DNA of 64,000 nt from Ancylomarina sp963977525. Lineage in GTDB: Bacteria; Bacteroidota; Bacteroidia; Bacteroidales; Marinifilaceae. Positions 1 to 9,574 of the stretch are shown here, in pieces; the first letter of the stretch is position 1, and every line of letters starts with the position of its first letter. The stretch lies in the NCBI GenBank assembly GCA_963977525.1, contig CAXBPC010000007.1, positions 62,001 to 126,000 of the forward strand. The letters run 5' to 3'. Under the pieces are notes generated by a model, which ran no database searches, was not told the origin of the DNA, and was given only the letters and a program-made list of their open reading frames with translations. A program made the translations under genes and the position numbers.

Positions 1-724
1 CATAAGTTCGGTATGTATAGGCGTAAGTTATTCTGCTTATATCATGACTATCATCAGAAACTGCGACTCTTAAAATATTATACTCTGAGAATAAACAGGG
101 TAACGTAACACGTAAGTAATCTACTGAATTTTTGTCATCGTAATAAAATACCGATCGTTGAATTGTCGAGTTATCTCCCACGCTTAGAGTTTGATCCATA
201 CTAATAAAATCCTTAGCTGATCTCTTATAAGTCTCCAAATACGATTTATCACCAATACTCCAACTCACCTTCTCTACAAAACCATCACTTCCCAAACTAT
301 AAGTTCTCGTATTTGATATATCATCATTATCCATTACTGTGAACTTATTTGAGCCATATTGAATTGTATAATCTGAAGGAAGCATGTCATTCAATATCAC
401 ATTTTCGTGATATTTACTATCCGTAAGCAAGACAGAACGTTTGCATTGGATTAGACGGCCTTGATCATCGTACTTAAATTTTAAATCGTATTTCTTAAAC
501 CCAAACTTATAAAGATCAATCTGTTTTAAACGAATCTTAGCATCAACTCTTTCGTATGAATATGTATTCTTATAATCGCCTTGTTCTGCTTCAGAAACAT
601 AAACAGGATGATTCACTTCTACCTCTTCTTTAATTATCGGTTCATCATCTTTACTACAAGCCATAAAAGATGAAGAAACGAGTATAGCGATAATCCACAA
701 ACTGCAGTTAAATCTTGAATCCAT
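1..724 (-). CDS. Putative surface lipoprotein, 3' end cut by the window edge
   Basis: An open minus-strand frame runs from an ATG at 724 to the left edge, about 241 codons without a stop. It begins with a short hydrophobic signal ending in SSFMAC, giving a lipobox with the lipidated Cys at about residue 23. The residues after the Cys are SKDDEP, which fits the X-K-(D/E)2 lipoprotein export signal known in Bacteroidota, so an outer-surface location is likely. The mature part holds YDDQGRLI, reminiscent of YD-repeat-like lipoproteins, and many aromatic beta-type segments. I do not recognise a specific family. The C-terminus lies outside the window. Confidence 0.75.
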   Translation of the reverse strand, partial: MDSRFNCSLWIIAILVSSSFMACSKDDEPIIKEEVEVNHPVYVSEAEQGDYKNTYSYERVDAKIRLKQIDLYKFGFKKYDLKFKYDDQGRLIQCKRSVLLTDSKYHENVILNDMLPSDYTIQYGSNKFTVMDNDDISNTRTYSLGSDGFVEKVSWSIGDKSYLETYKRSAKDFISMDQTLSVGDNSTIQRSVFYYDDKNSVDYLRVTLPCLFSEYNILRVAVSDDSHDISRITYAYTYRTY

Positions 725-898
725 ATCAATGATTTTTAAATATTACTTACAGGAACAAAGCTACACCTTTTTTAATGAAAAACAGGCATTAGTCATGATC
801 ATTGATTGCTTCATCACCAATAACGACTCTTTCATGTAATGCTGTGGATCGGATTCGTTAACAAATCAACATCTGTATTTGAGAAATTTGCTTACAAA

Positions 899-926
899 AA
901 AACCTGTCAGAGAACTGACAGGTTTT
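899..926 (-). terminator. Rho-independent terminator of the mutA-mutB operon
   Basis: A perfect 12-bp stem (899-910 with 915-926) with an AGAA loop lies 24 bp beyond the mutB stop. On the minus strand the stem is followed by a T run. It contains ACCTGTCAG/CTGACAGGT, which happens to resemble the repeats near 52.7 and 53.9 kb. Confidence 0.85.
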
Positions 927-949
927 TAACATAATGAATCGAGAGTTTA

Positions 950-3106
950 TTACTCCTGATTGTTTTCGATAAGAAGTTCCAACATTTGGATAGCACATCT
1001 TGATACTTTGGTACCAGGACCAAATACACCAACAACACCAGCTTCATAAAGGAAATCGTAATCCTGAGCTGGAATAACACCACCTGCAGTAACCATGATA
1101 TCTTCACGACCCAATTTCTTCAATTCTGCAATAACAGAAGGAACTAAAGTCTTGTGACCAGCAGCCAATGAAGAAACACCAACAATGTGTACATCATTTT
1201 CTACAGCTTGCTTCGCGGTTTCCTCAGGAGTTTGGAACAAAGGTCCCATATCAACGTCGAATCCGATATCAGCAAAACCAGTAGCAACAACTTTACCACC
1301 ACGGTCATGACCGTCTTGACCCATTTTTGCAACCATAATACGAGGACGACGTCCTGATAATTCTGCAAATTTATCGGCTAACTTCGTTGCTTCAGCAAAG
1401 TCACCATCTTGTTTTGATTCTGATGAATACACGCCTGATACAGTTCTAATTACAGCTTTATATCTTCCACAAACTTCTTCGCAAGCGTCAGAAATCTCAC
1501 CTAATGAAGCACGAAGTTGTGCAGCTTTAACAGCAAGATCCAACAGGTTACCTTCACCACCGTTTGCACAAGCAGTAATGGCTTTAAGGGCAGCTTGACA
1601 AGCAGCCTCGTCACGATTAGCACGTAACTTAGCCAAACGCTCAAGCTGTGAAGTACGAACAGCAGTATTATCTACTTCAAGAATATCAATTGGATCTTCT
1701 TTCTCTAGACGGTACTTGTTAATTCCTACAATAGTCTGCGTATTAGCATCAATCTTAGCTTGAGTACGAGCAGCCGCTTCTTCGATACGAAGTTTTGGAA
1801 TACCAGACTCAATTGCTTTAGACATACCACCTAGTTTCTCAACCTCTTCGATATGAGCCCAAGCTTTGTCTACTAACTCCTGAGTCAATGACTCAACGTA
1901 GTATGAACCTCCCCATGGATCTACCGCCTTACAGATTGTAGTTTCGTCTTGAATATAGATCTGAGTATTACGAGCAATACGTGCAGAGAAGTCAGTTGGC
2001 AATGCAATCGCCTCATCCAATGCATTTGTATGCAATGATTGAGTATGACCCAATGTAGCAGCCATAGCTTCAATACAAGTACGTCCAATATTATTGAAAG
2101 GATCCTGCTCAGTTAATGACCAACCTGAAGTCTGTGAGTGAGTACGTAATGCCATTGACTTAGGATTCGTAGGATTGAATTGTTTTACAATCTTAGACCA
2201 TAGTAAACGACCAGCTCTCATCTTAGCAATCTCCATGAAGTGATTCATTCCAATCGCCCAGAAGAAAGATAAACGAGGTGCAAATGTATCAATATCCATA
2301 CCTGCAGCAACACCTTTCTTCAAGTATTCAAGACCATCAGCAAGTGTGTAAGCTAACTCGATATCTGCTGTAGCACCTGCTTCTTGCATGTGGTAACCCG
2401 AGATAGAAATAGAGTTGAACTTAGGCATCTTCTGAGAAGTAAACTCAAAGATGTCAGCAATAATTTGCATTGAGAATTCTGGTGGGTAAATGTAAGTGTT
2501 ACGCACCATAAATTCTTTAAGGATATCATTCTGGATTGTTCCAGAAAGTTGATCCAAACGAGCTCCTTGCTCTAAACCTGCAACAATGTAGAAAGCCAAT
2601 ACTGGAAGTACTGCACCATTCATTGTCATAGATACTGACATTTCATCCAATGGAATTTGATCGAAAAGGATCTCCATATCAAGGATAGAGTCAATAGCAA
2701 CCCCAGCTTTACCAACATCACCAACTACACGAGGATGATCTGAATCATATCCACGGTGAGTAGCCAAGTCAAATGCTACAGAAAGACCTTTCTGACCAGC
2801 AGCAAGGTTACGACGGTAAAATGCATTTGATTCTTCAGCTGTAGAGAAACCTGCGTACTGACGAATTGTCCAAGGACGCAAAGGGTACATAGCTGAATAT
2901 GGTCCACGTAAAAATGGAGGTAAACCTGAAACATAGTTAAGGTGCTCCATACCTTCTAAATCTTCCTTGTTAAAAGCTGTTTTAACCGGAATTTGCTCTG
3001 GTGTCATCCAAGATTTTTCAATGCCGTTTTCCTTTTCCCATTCCTGAGAAGTAGCAGCAGATCTTTGCGATGACTTGATATTTATATCTTTAAAATTTGG
3101 TTTCAT
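950..3106 (-). CDS. mutB: Methylmalonyl-CoA mutase large (catalytic) subunit
   Basis: The 718-residue protein is the adenosylcobalamin-dependent mutase that interconverts succinyl-CoA and (R)-methylmalonyl-CoA, the B12 step of propionate formation or use. The N-terminal two thirds is the TIM-barrel substrate domain (for example RPWTIRQYAGFSTAEESN and SGYHMQEAGAT). The C-terminal 130 residues are the cobalamin domain with the DGHDRG base-off motif at about residues 598-603, including the cobalt-ligating His. Length matches the family. It lies 54 bp downstream of the small-subunit gene and is clearly co-transcribed with it. The ATG at 3106 is the natural start. No mutase-chaperone (MeaB-type) gene is present nearby. 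Confidence 0.97.
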   Translation of the reverse strand: MKPNFKDINIKSSQRSAATSQEWEKENGIEKSWMTPEQIPVKTAFNKEDLEGMEHLNYVSGLPPFLRGPYSAMYPLRPWTIRQYAGFSTAEESNAFYRRNLAAGQKGLSVAFDLATHRGYDSDHPRVVGDVGKAGVAIDSILDMEILFDQIPLDEMSVSMTMNGAVLPVLAFYIVAGLEQGARLDQLSGTIQNDILKEFMVRNTYIYPPEFSMQIIADIFEFTSQKMPKFNSISISGYHMQEAGATADIELAYTLADGLEYLKKGVAAGMDIDTFAPRLSFFWAIGMNHFMEIAKMRAGRLLWSKIVKQFNPTNPKSMALRTHSQTSGWSLTEQDPFNNIGRTCIEAMAATLGHTQSLHTNALDEAIALPTDFSARIARNTQIYIQDETTICKAVDPWGGSYYVESLTQELVDKAWAHIEEVEKLGGMSKAIESGIPKLRIEEAAARTQAKIDANTQTIVGINKYRLEKEDPIDILEVDNTAVRTSQLERLAKLRANRDEAACQAALKAITACANGGEGNLLDLAVKAAQLRASLGEISDACEEVCGRYKAVIRTVSGVYSSESKQDGDFAEATKLADKFAELSGRRPRIMVAKMGQDGHDRGGKVVATGFADIGFDVDMGPLFQTPEETAKQAVENDVHIVGVSSLAAGHKTLVPSVIAELKKLGREDIMVTAGGVIPAQDYDFLYEAGVVGVFGPGTKVSRCAIQMLELLIENNQE

Positions 3107-3160
3107 TTTCTTCTTTTTTGAAATTAGTGTTTCCTAATTATTACAATTAATATTCACTAA

Positions 3161-5023
3161 TTAAATTCCTAAGTCTGCTTGATATGCTTTTAAAGTTTCA
3201 AGAACGTTAGACTTCACGTTAACGAAGTTCTCTACACCTTTAGCTTTTAACTCGTCAGCACATGCAGGAGCACCTGCTACAACAAGAGTTGCGCTTCCTT
3301 TAAGTGCTTTTAAAAGCTCAGGAGCGATAGTTGCATACTCATCATCAGATGAACAAATAACAACAATCTTAGCATTTTTCTCTGTTACGAATTTTACACC
3401 TTCTTCTACAGAATTAAAACCATTGTGGTCTTCAACATCGAATCCGGCACAAGCGAAGAAGTTACATGCAAACTGTGCACGTGCCTTACGCATGTTTAAG
3501 TCACCGATAGGGAACATCATCACTTTAGGACGACCATTTACCTTAGCGTAAATATCAGTTTTGTTACGAAGAGCTTCGAAAGCTTGAGCACCACGGTATG
3601 GCTTCAATGTTTCGCATACTGCATTAGTAGCAGTTTTATCTTCTGGAGCAAGAACTGCTTCTGGAATAGTTTCAAGAACCTCACCGAAGTTAGGGAATTG
3701 ATTTGTTCCTAAGAAGTTTTCTTTACGAGTCGCAATAGCTATATCTCTTTTCTGAGCAGTAGCTTTAATTGCATCCTGAACGAATCCAGCTTTGAAAGCA
3801 GCAAGGTATCCACCTTTGTCTTCAACAGCTAAGAATAATTTCCAAGCCTCATCAGCAATCGATTCAGTTAATGATTCTATATAATATGAACCAGCAGCAG
3901 GGTCAGCAATCTTACTGATATGCGACTCTTCTTTCAATAATAACTGTTGGTTACGAGCAATTCTTTCAGAGAAGTCAGTTGGAGCTTCAAAAGATGAATT
4001 GAATGAATGAACAGTAAATGAATCCAAACCACCCAATACAGCAGACATTGTCTCTGTTTGAGTACGCAACATATTTACATATGGATCGTAAACTGATTTG
4101 TTCCAATCTGAAGTTTCACCGTGTACAAACATTTTACAAACAGTTTCGTTTGAAGCACCAAATGCTTTAACGATGTTTGCCCATAGCATACGACCTGCTC
4201 TTAACTTAGCGATCTCCATGAAATACTTAGAGCTTGTTGCAAAGTTGAAACGCATTTTAGGAGCAACATCATCAACTGAAATACCAGCTTCGATCATTTT
4301 TCCTAAATACTCAGCACCTGATGCTAAAGAGAAACCTAATTCTTCAACAATTGAAGATCCAGAGTTATTGAACAAACTACCTGTTACTGCAATAACTTTG
4401 TAGTTAGGAAGAGCTTTTGCAGCTTCAACAGCTTCTTTCACATAAGCGAAAGCGCTTTCTTCAGTCTGACAATAGTTACCTACTGTACTGAATCCTTTAA
4501 TAACATCGATAGCAACACCACCTTGAATTTTATCTAAAGCAATACCTTTTTCAGTAGCTAATGCTTCTAGGTTTTGAAGTAGTTCAACAGAAGAATGTGA
4601 TTTTTCGAAATTAATCTCAACACAATCCATGAAAATACCATCCAATAAAATAGCTAGTTCTTCTTTGCTGATTGATTTCCAGTTAAGAACGAATCCAACT
4701 GAATCAATACCTCTGTTTAAGATTTCAAGAGCCTTTGCATTTGCAGCTTTTACATCTTCAACAATAATATCTTGGCGAACTAACCAATCATTGTTATCCT
4801 TCTTGTTTCCACGAACATATGGGAAATCTCCAGGATAAGTATTCATAAAGGCTTTGTCTTCCATGTTCTCCAGTCTGTAGAAAGGCTGTACATTGAATCC
4901 TTCATTTGTTCTCCAAACTAACTTTCTATCAAAGTCAGCTCCTTTAAGGTCTTTAGCGATTCTGTCAATCCACTCTTGAGTTGATTGAGGAGCAAAGTCA
5001 CTAAAAAGTTTATTATCTGCCAT
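3161..5023 (-). CDS. mutA: Methylmalonyl-CoA mutase small subunit
   Basis: This 620-residue paralogue of MutB forms the heterodimeric mutase with the downstream gene product. It shows the same two-domain layout, but the cobalamin-binding DxHxxG motif is absent. The equivalent stretch reads FPIGDLNMRKAR near residue 507, as expected for the non-catalytic subunit that does not hold B12. It starts with MADNKLFSDF at an ATG at 5023 and is the first gene of the two-gene operon. About 216 bp of AT-rich DNA separate it from the next gene. Together the pair supports a succinate-propionate pathway. Confidence 0.95.
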   Translation of the reverse strand: MADNKLFSDFAPQSTQEWIDRIAKDLKGADFDRKLVWRTNEGFNVQPFYRLENMEDKAFMNTYPGDFPYVRGNKKDNNDWLVRQDIIVEDVKAANAKALEILNRGIDSVGFVLNWKSISKEELAILLDGIFMDCVEINFEKSHSSVELLQNLEALATEKGIALDKIQGGVAIDVIKGFSTVGNYCQTEESAFAYVKEAVEAAKALPNYKVIAVTGSLFNNSGSSIVEELGFSLASGAEYLGKMIEAGISVDDVAPKMRFNFATSSKYFMEIAKLRAGRMLWANIVKAFGASNETVCKMFVHGETSDWNKSVYDPYVNMLRTQTETMSAVLGGLDSFTVHSFNSSFEAPTDFSERIARNQQLLLKEESHISKIADPAAGSYYIESLTESIADEAWKLFLAVEDKGGYLAAFKAGFVQDAIKATAQKRDIAIATRKENFLGTNQFPNFGEVLETIPEAVLAPEDKTATNAVCETLKPYRGAQAFEALRNKTDIYAKVNGRPKVMMFPIGDLNMRKARAQFACNFFACAGFDVEDHNGFNSVEEGVKFVTEKNAKIVVICSSDDEYATIAPELLKALKGSATLVVAGAPACADELKAKGVENFVNVKSNVLETLKAYQADLGI

Positions 5024-5239
5024 AACTGTAACTGTTAATGTAACTGTATTAAAATTAGAGCCTAAAAATAAGGCCTTTTTATCATTTAGGGAATTAAAAT
5101 TTTAATGTTTTGCATCATGTTTATTAAAGAGCTGATTTCTTGATATTTTAACCAAAAACCCCTGTGATAAACAACTCACTTAATCCTCCTAAAACCTTCT
5201 GCTTCTAGCATTCTACCAACCATCTAGCACATAAGCCTA

Positions 5240-6283
5240 TCAATACTTCACTACAATAGGTGCATGATCTGATGCTTCCATCCAATCTTGAATCGTTCGT
5301 CCTGAACCTGAAACAAAGTGTTTATTGGTGAAAATGTAATCAGTTTTGCGGTTCCAGAAGCCGTTTTTATCAGTTGTGTGCGTACAATGTCCGATGTTGT
5401 CATTGGAATATTCACCCAAACAGATAGCTGATTCATAAGCTTCATAGTATGGTTTCATCCAATCAACTTCTCCACTGTAATCATCCGCATCGAAATCTCC
5501 ATCCTCACAAACTGAATCATCAAAATTCCTAGTTTGTGTGGTATTAGGTGGCAAAGCATTAAAATCTCCTGCCAAAATAAAAGGCAGTCCATTAGAGTTT
5601 AAAGAGTCAGCATACTGTCTGATAATTTCGAGCTGCTGTTTCTTTGTATTGTCCTTCGCGTAAGCTGATGCATGTGTATTGATTAGATTCAGTTCCCCAT
5701 CTGACATTTTCAATTTCACATGCAAGAGGTTTCGTTTTAAATAAAAATAACGAACAACCGGATGCTGCTCAGTAATTAATGGTAATCCTATTCTTTTTGC
5801 ATCTTGAAGCTTCCACTTGGATAGAATAGCATTACCCGAATCCATCTTACCTATACCATCACTTGGAATAAATTTAGCTTTCCATTGCGAGGCATAAACA
5901 CCAAAATTAAGCCCTGTATTATCTAATAAATACTGAAGTTGATTCATAAAAGCTGAACGCTTAGCATCAATATCTACTTCCTGTAAAAAGAGAATATCAG
6001 GATTAACTTCACGAATTTTATCGGCTAAACGATTCATATTATTCTCAACCTCTTCCTTTTCCATGATTACCCTATCCCCATGGCAATCGAAAAAGAAATC
6101 AATTCTTCCGCCACCAAACTTCACATTCCAAGTCATCACCGTTAGGGTATCTGGATAAGAAACATTCTCAGGTTCTGCAGCCTCAAAATAAGTTACCTCA
6201 TCTCCTATCTTAGTTCCGAAAGGGTCACAAGAAAATAACAAAAGACTATTGAATAGGATTGCTATAAGGCGAAATAATTTCAT
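5240..6283 (-). CDS. Endonuclease/exonuclease/phosphatase-family lipoprotein
   Basis: The 347-residue protein opens with a signal ending LLLFSC, so the lipidated Cys is at about residue 19. The rest is an EEP (DNase I-like) domain: TWNVKFGG near the start, LFLQEVDIDA with the metal-binding Glu, THASAYAKD, LAGDFNALP (the GDFN motif) and SDHAPIVV (the catalytic SDH) at the C-terminus. All core metal and catalytic residues seem present, so it should be an active phosphodiesterase of the cell envelope. The substrate (nucleic acid, phospholipid or inositol phosphate) cannot be told from sequence. It lies 32 bp downstream of the ArsC-like gene and may share its transcript. Confidence 0.88.
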   Translation of the reverse strand: MKLFRLIAILFNSLLLFSCDPFGTKIGDEVTYFEAAEPENVSYPDTLTVMTWNVKFGGGRIDFFFDCHGDRVIMEKEEVENNMNRLADKIREVNPDILFLQEVDIDAKRSAFMNQLQYLLDNTGLNFGVYASQWKAKFIPSDGIGKMDSGNAILSKWKLQDAKRIGLPLITEQHPVVRYFYLKRNLLHVKLKMSDGELNLINTHASAYAKDNTKKQQLEIIRQYADSLNSNGLPFILAGDFNALPPNTTQTRNFDDSVCEDGDFDADDYSGEVDWMKPYYEAYESAICLGEYSNDNIGHCTHTTDKNGFWNRKTDYIFTNKHFVSGSGRTIQDWMEASDHAPIVVKY

Positions 6284-6315
6284 TGCATTTTAAGCTTAGT
6301 GAATCATGTTTTGAC

Positions 6316-6657
6316 TTATAAAATAGCATCCATTTCTTCTGCAGGGACAGCAAAAATTGCTTTATGCTTATTCACAATAATAGGACGTTGAATCAGCTGT
6401 GGAGATTCTAACAGAATCTTAATCCATTCATCGTGATTAAAGATCTTATCCTTATAATCTGTTTTAAATAACTTTTCGTGAGTACGGACAATTTCTTGAG
6501 GCTCCTTATGCATTCGCTTCAACACGTCTTCCATTTCTTCAACCGTATAAGGCTCTTTTAGATATAAGCGAATTTCAGGTTTCAAGCCTTTTTCTTCAAG
6601 ATAAGCAAGTGCTGCACGTGATTTTGAACAGCGTGGGTTGTGATAAATTTTAAGCAT
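6316..6657 (-). CDS. arsC: ArsC/Spx-family reductase (arsenate reductase-like)
   Basis: The 113-residue protein is of the thioredoxin-fold ArsC family. It has the N-terminal IYHNPRCSKS motif with the active Cys at residue 10 and the late RPIIVNKHKAIF segment with the conserved Arg-Pro. The CSKS context and full length fit glutaredoxin-dependent arsenate reductases better than the Spx regulators, which usually carry CxxC. No arsenic transporter or ArsR regulator lies nearby, so the physiological substrate is open. The symbol is a family label. Confidence 0.82.
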   Translation of the reverse strand: MLKIYHNPRCSKSRAALAYLEEKGLKPEIRLYLKEPYTVEEMEDVLKRMHKEPQEIVRTHEKLFKTDYKDKIFNHDEWIKILLESPQLIQRPIIVNKHKAIFAVPAEEMDAIL

Positions 6658-6854
6658 TCTATTTAATAATTTTAGATCTCAGGATGAGAATATCGATTTG
6701 CAATTAGCCACTGAAGCAAATTGGTTCAGCGAGTAACAAAGTTAAGAATAAAGATTCGCTTGAGAAATAAATACTTTGAGGTCTTTTTGCTTTAATTAGA
6801 CACTCATTATCGATATCAATTTCATGAAACAACTATATCTTCAATTCTCTTTGT

Positions 6855-6862
6855 TATTTTTG
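6855..6862 (+). promoter_or_regulatory. Likely -7 promoter element (TATTTTTG)
   Basis: TATTTTTG fits the Bacteroidota -7 consensus TAnnTTTG and lies 20 bp before the ATG of the small membrane protein. No convincing -33 TTTG was found upstream. Confidence 0.5.
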
Positions 6863-6881
6863 AATCTCAAAAGATATTAAA

Positions 6882-7082
6882 ATGAAAAATTTTATAAAAA
6901 ATAGGAAGTTTGAAATTATTGGTGGAATTCTCGGAACGGTTGGAGGATTCCTTTATTGGAAATATATTGGCTGTACTACTGGCGCATGCCCAATTAAAGC
7001 AAATTGGTACTCTATGGTGCCATATGGTTTAGTTATGGGTATCCTAATTGGGGGATTGTTCAAGCCAAAAAAAGTTAAATAA
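6882..7082 (+). CDS. Small membrane protein, DUF6132-like
   Basis: This 66-residue protein has two predicted membrane segments (about residues 11-28 and 46-62) joined by a short loop with the pattern YIGCTTGACPI. The glycine-rich first helix plus the CxxGxCPI loop is typical of a small uncharacterised Bacteroidota family that I recall as DUF6132. The two loop Cys residues are conserved in that family as I remember it and could bind metal or form a disulfide. It has its own promoter-like element and sits 70 bp before the thioesterase gene. The function is unknown. Confidence 0.75.
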   Translation: MKNFIKNRKFEIIGGILGTVGGFLYWKYIGCTTGACPIKANWYSMVPYGLVMGILIGGLFKPKKVK

Positions 7083-7152
7083 ATACTTTGAAGTCCTAAT
7101 TCACCTTCTCATTAAGGAATAATACTTAGTTTTGCTTTTTCAAAACAGAATT

Positions 7153-7572
7153 ATGAATTACAACCACAAAAAGAAAATACAAATCCGCTTTGGCGATATA
7201 GATATCATGGGACACGCTAACAATGGCGTACAACTAAGTTACCTTGATCTAGGAAGACTAGATTATTTTGAACAGGTTTATGGGCAAACCATCAATTGGC
7301 ACGATGCAGCTCTAATTGTGGCTCATCTTGAAATTGATTACTTGTCTCCTATCCTTTTAAAAGACAATATTGAAGTTCACACTTGTATTCACAAAATTGG
7401 AACTAAAAGTGTTAGTATGACTCAAAATATTGTAGATACAAATACAGGCGATATTAAAACAAAGACGAACCAAATAATGGTTGCTTTTAGCCAAAAAATA
7501 GGTGAAAGTATCGAGGTGCCTGAAACATTGAAAATAAGAATCAGAGAATTTGAAGAAGTCATTATTGGCTAA
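7153..7572 (+). CDS. Acyl-CoA thioesterase, hotdog fold (4HBT family)
   Basis: The 139-residue protein matches hotdog-fold thioesterases. It begins with the typical IQIRFGDIDIMGHANNG, in which the Asp of the FGDID stretch is the usual catalytic residue, followed by YLDLGRLDYFEQV. Such enzymes hydrolyse acyl-CoA or acyl-ACP thioesters in the cytoplasm, but substrate chain length cannot be read from sequence. I chose the ATG at 7153 (MNYNHKKK). An in-frame TTG at 7132 would add only seven residues of non-conserved sequence. The gene converges on pfp, with a shared terminator between them. Confidence 0.88.
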   Translation: MNYNHKKKIQIRFGDIDIMGHANNGVQLSYLDLGRLDYFEQVYGQTINWHDAALIVAHLEIDYLSPILLKDNIEVHTCIHKIGTKSVSMTQNIVDTNTGDIKTKTNQIMVAFSQKIGESIEVPETLKIRIREFEEVIIG

Positions 7573-7591
7573 TATTTTCAAATCGATATAT

Positions 7592-7630
7592 AAAAAATGC
7601 GCTAATCTTATAAAGGTTAGCGCATTTTTT
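7592..7630. terminator. Bidirectional terminator between thioesterase and pfp genes
   Basis: A long stem (about 7592-7608 with 7614-7630) has A-run and T-run flanks on both strands. It separates two convergent genes and can stop transcription both ways. Confidence 0.9.
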
Positions 7631-7636
7631 CAAGAA

Positions 7637-9298
7637 CTAAACTGATATTGGTTCTTCTTGAAATATTTCGTCTTGTTCCAGCAACAAGGTTTCTGACGGA
7701 GAGTCACAAACCTCACTAGGCCCAAAGTATTGGATAGGACCTGGATAAATATAATTTGTATTAACTGCCCACTCTTTTCGCTTAGATCTAAACATTTGAA
7801 AAGGTTTCCCTTCCAAATCGACCAAAGCTTTTTGAATAACGGGTTTAACATGTCCATTTCTGCGCTCCATATTCATCATCATGGTAATTGGCACGCCTCC
7901 AGCCAGCCATTTATCAGAACTTTCTGAAGTGTTTTTTATAAAAGACATATAACCCGTCCTACCCGAATTGATGAGTAAAGCAGCTGTATATCCAAGTGAA
8001 TAGCAGTAATCAGCATCGAAGTTAGATGGTGCAGCACAACGTCCCTCATAGCCAAAGAAATGATTCTGAGCATTGAACTTTCCATGGAAGGATTGATCTT
8101 TATTCAATCGATCTGCAACCATATCAATTAGTAATTTCTCAGTTTCAATTTTTGATACCTGAACATTGCCATGTGGATCTCTATCTAAAGTCAGTTGTTT
8201 AGCAAAAGATGCAGGAAGACTCGTATATACTTTAGCTGATTCTTCACTTAACAGATCAGCAATAAATTCTCTTTTCTCTTGACTTGTTGCAAGTTGATAA
8301 TACTCGGGGTTCGAAGCTAGAATATCATTTAATTCAGCAATCAATTTCTTGATAGAAGGCATAAACTCAACCAGACCTTCAGGAATTAGAACTGTTCCAA
8401 AATTCTCTCCTTTATTAGCTCTCTTCTTAACAACTTCTGCAATTTGACCTACAATTTTATTTAAAGTCAGCTTATATTTTTCTATTTCTTCGGATATAAT
8501 CGCAACATTAGGTTGTGTTTTAAGCGCACACTCTAAACTAATATGCGAAGCCGAACGGCCCATCAACTTAATAAAATGCCAATATTTCTTAGCGGAATTA
8601 GCATCTCTCTGGATATTACCAATCAGCTCGCTATAAACTTTACAAGCTGTATCAAATCCAAAAGAAGTTTCTATGTAATCATTTTTCAAGTCACCATCAA
8701 TGGTTTTAGGACAACCAATAACTTGAATACCTGCTTTTTTCTCTTTAAAATACTCTGCAAGAACACATGCATTTGTATTAGAATCATCTCCCCCAACAAT
8801 AACAAGTGCGTTGATATTATTCTGAAGACAATTGGCAATTACCTTATCGTACGAAGCTTCATCTTCAATCTTAGTTCTTCCTGAACCAATTATATCGAAT
8901 CCACCAGTATTTCTATAATCATTAACAATCTCAGAATCCAATTCAATAAAGGAATTAACTAACAAACCATCAGGTCCTCCAATAAATCCCAATAATTTAC
9001 TCTGAGTATTCAATTTCTTAAGCGCATCAAAAAGTCCTGAAACTACATTGTGTCCTCCAGGTGCTTGTCCTCCAGAAAGAACTACTCCTACATTAAGTCT
9101 TTGATTATCTTTTAATTCTCCGGCCTCAAAAGTCACTAAAGGTAAGCCGTATGTATTAGGGAACATTTCTTTAATGGCTTCTTTATCGGCTATTGCCTCA
9201 CTTGGATCGCCAGTGATCAGAGTCACATTTCCTTCTAATGATTGTGGTAATTTGGGTATATACTTAGATCTTGCCTTTTGAAGCGGACTTTTAATCAT
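7637..9298 (-). CDS. pfp: Diphosphate-fructose-6-phosphate 1-phosphotransferase (PPi-PFK, long form)
   Basis: This 553-residue enzyme reversibly phosphorylates fructose-6-phosphate with pyrophosphate in glycolysis and gluconeogenesis. It shows SGGQAPGGH (75-83), GGPDGLL, the GGDDS loop (169-173) with the Asp that selects PPi over ATP, and PKTIDGDLK (197-205) with the Lys typical of PPi-dependent forms. Length fits the long clade found in Bacteroidota, plants and spirochaetes. The gene stands alone between a convergent neighbour and the rimM-rpsP pair. PPi use saves ATP, which fits a fermenting anaerobe. Confidence 0.95.
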   Translation of the reverse strand: MIKSPLQKARSKYIPKLPQSLEGNVTLITGDPSEAIADKEAIKEMFPNTYGLPLVTFEAGELKDNQRLNVGVVLSGGQAPGGHNVVSGLFDALKKLNTQSKLLGFIGGPDGLLVNSFIELDSEIVNDYRNTGGFDIIGSGRTKIEDEASYDKVIANCLQNNINALVIVGGDDSNTNACVLAEYFKEKKAGIQVIGCPKTIDGDLKNDYIETSFGFDTACKVYSELIGNIQRDANSAKKYWHFIKLMGRSASHISLECALKTQPNVAIISEEIEKYKLTLNKIVGQIAEVVKKRANKGENFGTVLIPEGLVEFMPSIKKLIAELNDILASNPEYYQLATSQEKREFIADLLSEESAKVYTSLPASFAKQLTLDRDPHGNVQVSKIETEKLLIDMVADRLNKDQSFHGKFNAQNHFFGYEGRCAAPSNFDADYCYSLGYTAALLINSGRTGYMSFIKNTSESSDKWLAGGVPITMMMNMERRNGHVKPVIQKALVDLEGKPFQMFRSKRKEWAVNTNYIYPGPIQYFGPSEVCDSPSETLLLEQDEIFQEEPISV

Positions 9299-9574
9299 TT
9301 CTCGGAAATTAATCTTAAAATAAAAAATGGTCGTGAATGATTGAATATTTGAGACTGATGAATCAAATACCTATTTCAAACGATTGCGGCAAATGTCGGC
9401 AAAATATATCTATCAGACAAGATTTTACTAAACAGTTTAGTTATAAATCATAATCAGATGATCTGAGATCTATTCTTTGACGTGGAATCCTATTTTATAA
9501 GGCGCTATAAATCAATCCAAAATAATTTAGATTCAAATTTTAAGTCGAGAAAATTTTGGAGGAATTATGTTATA

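Noticed and set aside
899..926. Hairpin after mutB as a member of the REP family seen at 52.7 and 53.9 kb
   Set aside because: It shares ACCTGTCAG but has a different spacing and loop, and it is fully explained as a terminator.
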